Source: Kiritimatiellia bacterium | Lineage (GTDB): Bacteria; Verrucomicrobiota; Kiritimatiellia; RFP12; DVOR01 | Assembly (NCBI GenBank): GCA_900771325.1 | Contig: CAAGNN010000170.1 | Coordinates: 1-12,994, forward strand | Reading direction: 5' to 3' | Length of the DNA stretch: 12,994 nucleotides | Shown: one piece after another, positions 9,401 through 12,994 of the stretch | How the letters are laid out: every line of letters starts with the position of its first letter | Numbering within the stretch: position 1 is the stretch's first letter | Made by a program: the position numbers and the translations under genes | Notes under the pieces: model-generated | The model's input: only the letters and a program-made list of their open reading frames with translations | Database searches by the model: none | Told to the model about the DNA's origin: nothing

Positions 9401-12400
9401 GGTGAGTGGCGTTAACGGCACGCTCCGCGTGAAGGGGGCCTCTTTTGAGCGTGAAACGATTGAGGCCACCGAGCCTACCCTTATGCTTGCCGGGCAGAGC
9501 ATTCTCACGATGCGCACGCCGGTTCCAATTCCCCCGGGCGGAGGCCAGTGGGATACAGGCAAGAGTTCGGCTATTCGCCGCACCCTCCAGTTGCGGGAGG
9601 AGGGACAAGTAAACATTGCTGCCGAGAATATTTTCGGGTGGTCCAAGGACGATGTCCTCTTCTCCGAGCCTGTTATTGAAGCGGCGGATAACGCGGTGGT
9701 CAATATCAGCGTAGCGCAGGTTGTCCACTACCCCATCGAGCTCTCCGGGAACGCGCGTTTGGCCTATGATGACACCCAATCCCCGAAGCGTTCGCTCAAG
9801 TTCGGCGCGGCAGGGTCCATCAAGGTAACGAGTGGCACGCCTACGGTGAGTGGCGTTGCCCTGGGGGTCCACGCTAACAGCACCTCGGAGGCCACGCTCT
9901 TTAATGTGGCACAGGGCGCTACGCTCACCTGCTCCGCTACGATTAATACTGAGGGCAAGACGGCGCGGAAGACGGGCGCGGGGACGGTGGTCCTCACGGG
10001 CGGTTTTGCGGGAACGAGCGGGAGCATCTCTCTTGACGCGGGCACGATGGTCCTCGCGGGCAAGGCTGACTACAGCGCTGTGCCGCTCAACACCGCCGCG
10101 GGCACGACCCTTGCGCTGGGGACGGTCCGCTCGGCCAACCTCGGCACCCTCGCCGGCAATGTCACGGTCACGCCGACCCCTGCAGAGGCGAAAGTCGGGT
10201 ATCTGACTTTGACCTCGGGCGGGACCATTACCAACCTCGCCGTCGCCGGGGCCCAGGATGTGGAGCAGACAGTGGAGGGCTCGGCCCTCAAGGTTGCTTT
10301 CTCGGTCGCGCCGGCCGAATGGCGCGATGGCGATTGGGTGACCCCGCCCGCGCCTGGGATTAAGACCTCGGCGACCATCGTCTTCAGCGAAGAACACACC
10401 GCCGCCATCATCCCCGAGGGCGCACGCTTCTCCACGCTGACGGTCACTGGCGCGGGCGAGCTGACCTGCGCGGGCGATTGCACCGCCGACACGGTGGCGC
10501 TTACCGGCGGTAGCAGTTGGACCCTCCCTGGTGGCCTCTTCACCGAGGCGACCACCCTCTCTGTGCCCGAGGGCTCCTCGCTCACCTTGAAGCTCGGCGG
10601 GCAGAATGCCGTCCTTCCGGCGAGCACCCTCACGGCCCTCACCATTGATACCGAGGGCGATGCTGAGACCCCCGTCACGCTCAAACTCACCGGCACCGTG
10701 ACGGTCTCGGGCGAGCTCACCATTCAGGGCGCCTCTCCGCTGACCCTCGTGGGCCCGGCGGCGGCCCTCTCGGCTGACACCCTCACGGCCAACGTCTCGA
10801 CCGACCTCGCCGCCGGCCTCGTGAAGACCGCCTTCGCCTCCGGCAAGATCACCCTCGGCGACCAGGTCACCCTCACCGTGAACGACGGCTCCACCGTGCC
10901 GTTGACGCTGGATGCGATTTCGGGCCCCACCGCCACGCTCTGCGTGAAGGGTGCCTCCTTCGAGCGTGCCAAGACCACGGCCGATGAGCCTGCGCTGGAG
11001 ATTGCCACGGGGGCCTTCTTGAAGATGACCAACGCCAACGCACAGACCAAGTCGATTGCCAAGACCATCACGGTCTCGGGCAATGGCGCTGTGGCGGTGA
11101 CGGGCGACAATGTCGGTGGCTGGGATGTGCAGTCTCCGCAGATTACGCTCTTCTCGTTGCGCGATGAGGCAAAACTCTCCTTCCAGGCCGTCGAGGTGCT
11201 CACGCACATCATCGAAGTGCAGGACAGCGCGCAGATTGAGATCGTCGGGGCGGGCGGGGCCATCTTCAAGAACGGCCGCATCCACGTCCTGGGCGGCGCA
11301 CCCAAGATTGTCCGCCCGGCCGGGAACGCCACCGGCTCCTTGAGTCTGCAACACTTAACCTCTGCCGGCGGCTTGACCCTCGCCGAGGGGGCCACGCTCA
11401 CCCTCGAGCTGCCCTTCACAACGGTGACGAGCAAGAGCCTCGCGCTCTCGGGCACGGGCACGCTGGCGCTGGCGGCCGATACGGATCTGCCCGCGCTCAC
11501 GGGCACGGGTAGCCTACTGGTTGCCTCGGGCACGGCCACCTTCAACAATGGCGCCAACAGCTCCTACTCCGGCGCGACCACGGTTGCCGAGGGGGCCAAG
11601 CTCGTCCTCAACTGCGTCAACAGCGGTAGTAACGGTGTTCTGAGCGCGAATGTCGCCGACGGTGCGGCGCTGACCATCAACGGTACGCTCGAGGGCCGTC
11701 AGGGAGCCTTCTACCGTCAAGTTAAGGGCAGCGGCACCATCTCGGTGCCGTCAGGCTGCTCGCTGGACATCGGCTGCGAGAGCCAATCCGGTATTGCCGG
11801 CTTGGCCACCTTCCACGGGACGCTGGAGGTTGGCGGCACGCTGGGTCTGCCGGTTTGGAAGGCCTCGCAGACCTACAAGGTCTCCGGCTGCAATATTGTC
11901 TTCACGGGCTCGGCGGGCAAGATTAAAGGCACCGATAATAGCGGCAACAACGGCAAGATTGAGGTGACGCTCTCTGCCGGGAAGTCCATCTTCGGTGCGG
12001 GCTCCTTCATCAAGACCGCCACCAACGCGATGACCGTGGTCCTGGAAGCCGGGTCGACGCTCTACACGGCGGGCACGGCCGTGACGGTCGATGGCACGCT
12101 CACGCTGCCCGCGAGCGGCACGGTGACGGTCTCGGCAATGGACTACGGCCCGGTGCTCACGGCCAGCGGCCTCTCCCTCGAGAAGTTCGCGCTCCCCTCG
12201 GAGGGCGCCCAGGGCATCTTCGCGCTCGTTGACGCGGGCGCCACCCTCGCGATGGTCAAGAAGCCCACGCCCTCCGGCCAGCAGCCCGGCGATAGCACCG
12301 CCTACGCCGAGGAGACGCTCCGCCAGGTGGCCGACTTCATCGCCGCCAAGGGGGTCTACGACAACTTCTCGGTGGTTGGCAAGACCGGGGCCGATCGCGC

Positions 12401-12800
12401 CCTCTCCTCCGGCGAGATCGATAGCGCCCTGAGTTGCTTCACCGACCTCCTGGCCTACGACGAGGCCAATAAGCTGGTCCGCGTGGACTACGACTTCGGC
12501 GTGAACTTCATCTCCCTGGCCAAGCTCTCGGCTACGACCGGCTCCCTCGATCCGGGGATGTATGTGGTGGTCTGCGCCAAGGTCGACGGTAATGCTGGCA
12601 GCGCCACCTACGCCGACGGCACCACGGTCAAGCTCTGCCTTAACGGCACCGCGTTGAGCGCTGCGCCGCTCTCTATCGAGACGGTGACCGCCCTCACCGG
12701 CGAAGCTCCCGCCACCGGCGAAGCCTGGTTCGCCGTCCCCACCAGCGATGTCCTCACGCAGAACGGCACCTTCAAGTTCACCGTCAAGGCCGTGAAGTAA
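6429..12800 (+). CDS. Secreted GH89 alpha-N-acetylglucosaminidase fused to LamG and a giant beta-rich passenger
   Basis: The 2123-residue product has a signal peptide (1-24, MKRKMW, hydrophobic core, ALWA-Q cleavage). Residues 30-645 resemble NAGLU/GH89, which removes terminal alpha-linked GlcNAc from mucin O-glycans or heparan-type chains. Seen are YNYCT (34-38), AWWLMGNL near 120, DLFHEGG with E247, NFGDN (339-343), MLDEGIG with E378, and a helical C-terminal part ending EAYYGRRWKAYW. From memory, the human catalytic pair E316/E446 is 130 apart; here it is 131. A LamG-like jelly roll follows (about 672-872), then beta-helix and autotransporter-type repeats to about 1950 containing one diverged duplication, then an uncharacterised C-terminal domain. 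No beta-barrel, LPXTG or PEP-CTERM sorting signal is recognisable. The usual small NAGLU N-terminal domain seems absent. A G10 tract (6696-6705) lies in codons 90-93. The GH89 call is firm; substrate and anchoring are inferred. Confidence 0.93.
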   Translation: MKRKMWFGRLLTAACLMFSGALWAQVPARVQMAYNYCTLSYTMALWSESDWEAEIDRLAAAGFTHVLVNAGMEAVWYEFLTHLSAASDGGGGVVFADYTDAEARAHIPHPAWRAWWLMGNLEGEGGTLASDSLALSVDEIKRQKRIGRTIVQRCWAKGLTPVVNGFVGLLPTNFDTKYSSLSYLAQSTLWCGYTRPDQLLPTDAAFPALAKAYYEALFSVYGFGTYGAAAEAEGSKALAFSGDLFHEGGATPSDNNVTKASATAVQEAMLAARPGSVWFLQHWQDNPTAALLAGCEEEYTLVQCLDKDMRPGLATDTNKKAYIGKNGGNIPWVWAELTNFGDNPNLYGRLTRMEDAKAYLASEAATTTRCVGWGMLDEGIGYQPVYYAKILDILGTFTDEAAKPAELALTTAATSKTAWDLLEGSVYQVTRKQEGCSEGILCAEPYFGLQNNKTSAWASGAALYYYRSDVWKAARFLLDQLAAEGTLIDNAAWREFAIDVLRQVAIDGFSSGEARRKPEAFTRLDALLQRSQKWTLWKVWQQARELSREVITAKDGTTTLGDVDTERALRHYRNYLCLMTIWKTTDTNNASKLCDYSHRNLGGMMEAYYGRRWKAYWAGQTQAQIRAEDATWWKTAPVPAEPVAATAADLLSIGEAILADALYTDATGLAPVDWYDFTTAAAPDRGTFARSWNNGSFSLTTGKNGTLGAVTGSKWTNSNGTSLRDCTVSVEVSLGTTAQSAFFCAGKNAIDSQWAIRRSSTANQAEVVGVFTEAFPIPGASDTDFHRITVAIDNAGTTASIWLDSTPLSTAGYTVKSGGVGDFTAYQLGAVWGGSSNTGGFATAAFGGKFEDVRIYDQALTDEQVAALCNEPLEPFTWWNPDASDAANQWSVLRHWSRGKPTEGWAGIRTGTEPLTLKMDEAPALTRLETAGEGALTITGNAFSATQLAVGTDTDLAAGLATFAAGNVSIAAGKTLTVNDGATVPLATAGAVSGVNGTLRVKGASFERETIEATEPTLMLAGQSILTMRTPVPIPPGGGQWDTGKSSAIRRTLQLREEGQVNIAAENIFGWSKDDVLFSEPVIEAADNAVVNISVAQVVHYPIELSGNARLAYDDTQSPKRSLKFGAAGSIKVTSGTPTVSGVALGVHANSTSEATLFNVAQGATLTCSATINTEGKTARKTGAGTVVLTGGFAGTSGSISLDAGTMVLAGKADYSAVPLNTAAGTTLALGTVRSANLGTLAGNVTVTPTPAEAKVGYLTLTSGGTITNLAVAGAQDVEQTVEGSALKVAFSVAPAEWRDGDWVTPPAPGIKTSATIVFSEEHTAAIIPEGARFSTLTVTGAGELTCAGDCTADTVALTGGSSWTLPGGLFTEATTLSVPEGSSLTLKLGGQNAVLPASTLTALTIDTEGDAETPVTLKLTGTVTVSGELTIQGASPLTLVGPAAALSADTLTANVSTDLAAGLVKTAFASGKITLGDQVTLTVNDGSTVPLTLDAISGPTATLCVKGASFERAKTTADEPALEIATGAFLKMTNANAQTKSIAKTITVSGNGAVAVTGDNVGGWDVQSPQITLFSLRDEAKLSFQAVEVLTHIIEVQDSAQIEIVGAGGAIFKNGRIHVLGGAPKIVRPAGNATGSLSLQHLTSAGGLTLAEGATLTLELPFTTVTSKSLALSGTGTLALAADTDLPALTGTGSLLVASGTATFNNGANSSYSGATTVAEGAKLVLNCVNSGSNGVLSANVADGAALTINGTLEGRQGAFYRQVKGSGTISVPSGCSLDIGCESQSGIAGLATFHGTLEVGGTLGLPVWKASQTYKVSGCNIVFTGSAGKIKGTDNSGNNGKIEVTLSAGKSIFGAGSFIKTATNAMTVVLEAGSTLYTAGTAVTVDGTLTLPASGTVTVSAMDYGPVLTASGLSLEKFALPSEGAQGIFALVDAGATLAMVKKPTPSGQQPGDSTAYAEETLRQVADFIAAKGVYDNFSVVGKTGADRALSSGEIDSALSCFTDLLAYDEANKLVRVDYDFGVNFISLAKLSATTGSLDPGMYVVVCAKVDGNAGSATYADGTTVKLCLNGTALSAAPLSIETVTALTGEAPATGEAWFAVPTSDVLTQNGTFKFTVKAVK
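6696..6705 (+). repeat. G10 homopolymer within the GH89 coding sequence
   Basis: Ten consecutive Gs follow GATGGC and precede TAGTC. In the frame as given they encode Gly90-Gly92 plus the first base of Val93. Loss of one G makes the codon straight after Gly92 a TAG stop, giving a 92-residue peptide. Gain of one G leads to a stop ending at 7036. Tracts of this length are typical of slipped-strand contingency loci, but read error is also possible. Confidence 0.9.
9288..9775 (+). repeat. Passenger internal duplication, copy 1
   Basis: Residues about 954-1115 of the GH89 fusion. It contains TDLAAGL, TLTVNDGATVPL, VKGASFER (from residue 1001) and a WSKDD-containing strand region. It aligns with 10800-11260 at a constant offset of about 505 residues. 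Codon use here is noticeably more mixed than in the GH89 part. Confidence 0.7.
10800..11260 (+). repeat. Passenger internal duplication, copy 2
   Basis: Residues about 1458-1610. It contains TDLAAGL, TLTVNDGSTVPL, VKGASFER (from residue 1506) and a GGWDV-containing region in the same order as copy 1. Sequence is well kept at the start and drifts later, so this is an old duplication of a passenger module. Confidence 0.7.
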
Positions 12801-12994
12801 GGTTAGCCGACAGCTGACAGCGGACAGCCGACAGCGCGCGTTCCGCGACGGAGAAGGCGCGCAGGGTTAGCAACCACAAATATGTATGTTGTCAACTTCT
12901 TTTTAGGCCGGGATGGTCTCCTTTTGGGGATTACACTTGGTGAGGTGTGTCTGTGGGGGTAGGAGCGAGGGGGGCGCGGGGGGGCGAGTAGCCC
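12801..12994. other. Post-GH89 intergenic sequence, no gene seen
   Basis: It begins with four tandem 7-bp units nGACAGC (12808-12835). An imperfect hairpin overlaps the last unit: GCGCGC 12834-12839 with 12857-12862, and an inner TCCG-CGA-CGGA. An AT-rich stretch with TTTTT follows near 12900. The T-run is almost 40 bases past the hairpin, so this is not a canonical terminator, although transcription may end here. The end of the window is G-rich (G5 at 12955, G6 at 12969, G7 at 12978). No coding region, tRNA or convincing promoter is visible. Confidence 0.5.

Noticed and set aside
8613..11354. Minus-strand open frame of 913 codons inside the GH89 gene, plus another at 6375-8222
   Set aside because: Both are antisense shadows of the GH89 fusion, with biased Arg/Gly/Ala/Leu composition and no domains. 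The first covers poorly conserved passenger sequence and the second runs across the GH89 promoter.
12926..12984. G-quadruplex at the right edge
   Set aside because: There are several G runs (G4, G5, G6, G7), but spacing is uneven and nothing nearby gives it a role; it may be only skewed intergenic sequence at the window edge.

Overview
The window is GC-rich bacterial chromosome with four protein genes. Three are read leftward (an rpoD-type primary sigma factor, a small RRM RNA-binding protein and a glycogen phosphorylase). One very large gene is read rightward from the same intergenic region and encodes a secreted GH89 alpha-N-acetylglucosaminidase fused to a long beta-rich passenger. The long alanine/lysine and acidic N-terminal extension on the sigma factor, the small RRM protein, and a giant secreted protein with LamG and autotransporter-type repeats all point to the PVC superphylum. 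A host-associated Verrucomicrobiota/Kiritimatiellota-like organism is my best guess, but no rRNA or other phylogenetic marker was compared. A GH89 enzyme fits a mucin- or glycosaminoglycan-feeding gut commensal.

Layout. 1-310 holds no gene. It is an array of about thirteen units with an exact 22-bp period, followed by a strong leftward intrinsic terminator (311-352) for glycogen phosphorylase. 373-2883 is glgP, 2922-3242 the RRM protein and 3371-5893 rpoD. The rpoD-RRM gap contains a large GC-rich hairpin, and the RRM-glgP gap is only 38 bp, so those two genes are probably co-transcribed. 5894-6428 is the divergent intergenic region. It holds a promoter for rpoD, a promoter for the GH89 gene, a second array of the same 22-bp repeat family in the opposite orientation, and a run of short hairpins separated by CCTCAC. 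6429-12800 is the GH89 fusion. 12801-12994 holds four tandem 7-bp repeats, a hairpin and G-rich sequence, with no recognisable gene.

How the parts relate. The leftward block is housekeeping: transcription initiation, RNA binding and storage-polysaccharide breakdown. The rightward gene is an accessory, surface or secreted glycan-degrading function. Two signals stand out as possibly undescribed. The first is the dispersed 22-bp repeat family that brackets the rpoD-RRM-glgP block in inverted orientation and changes length in whole-unit steps. The second is a run of ten Gs inside the GH89 coding sequence. Losing one G would create an in-frame TAG at once, which suggests a phase-variable switch for a surface glycosidase.
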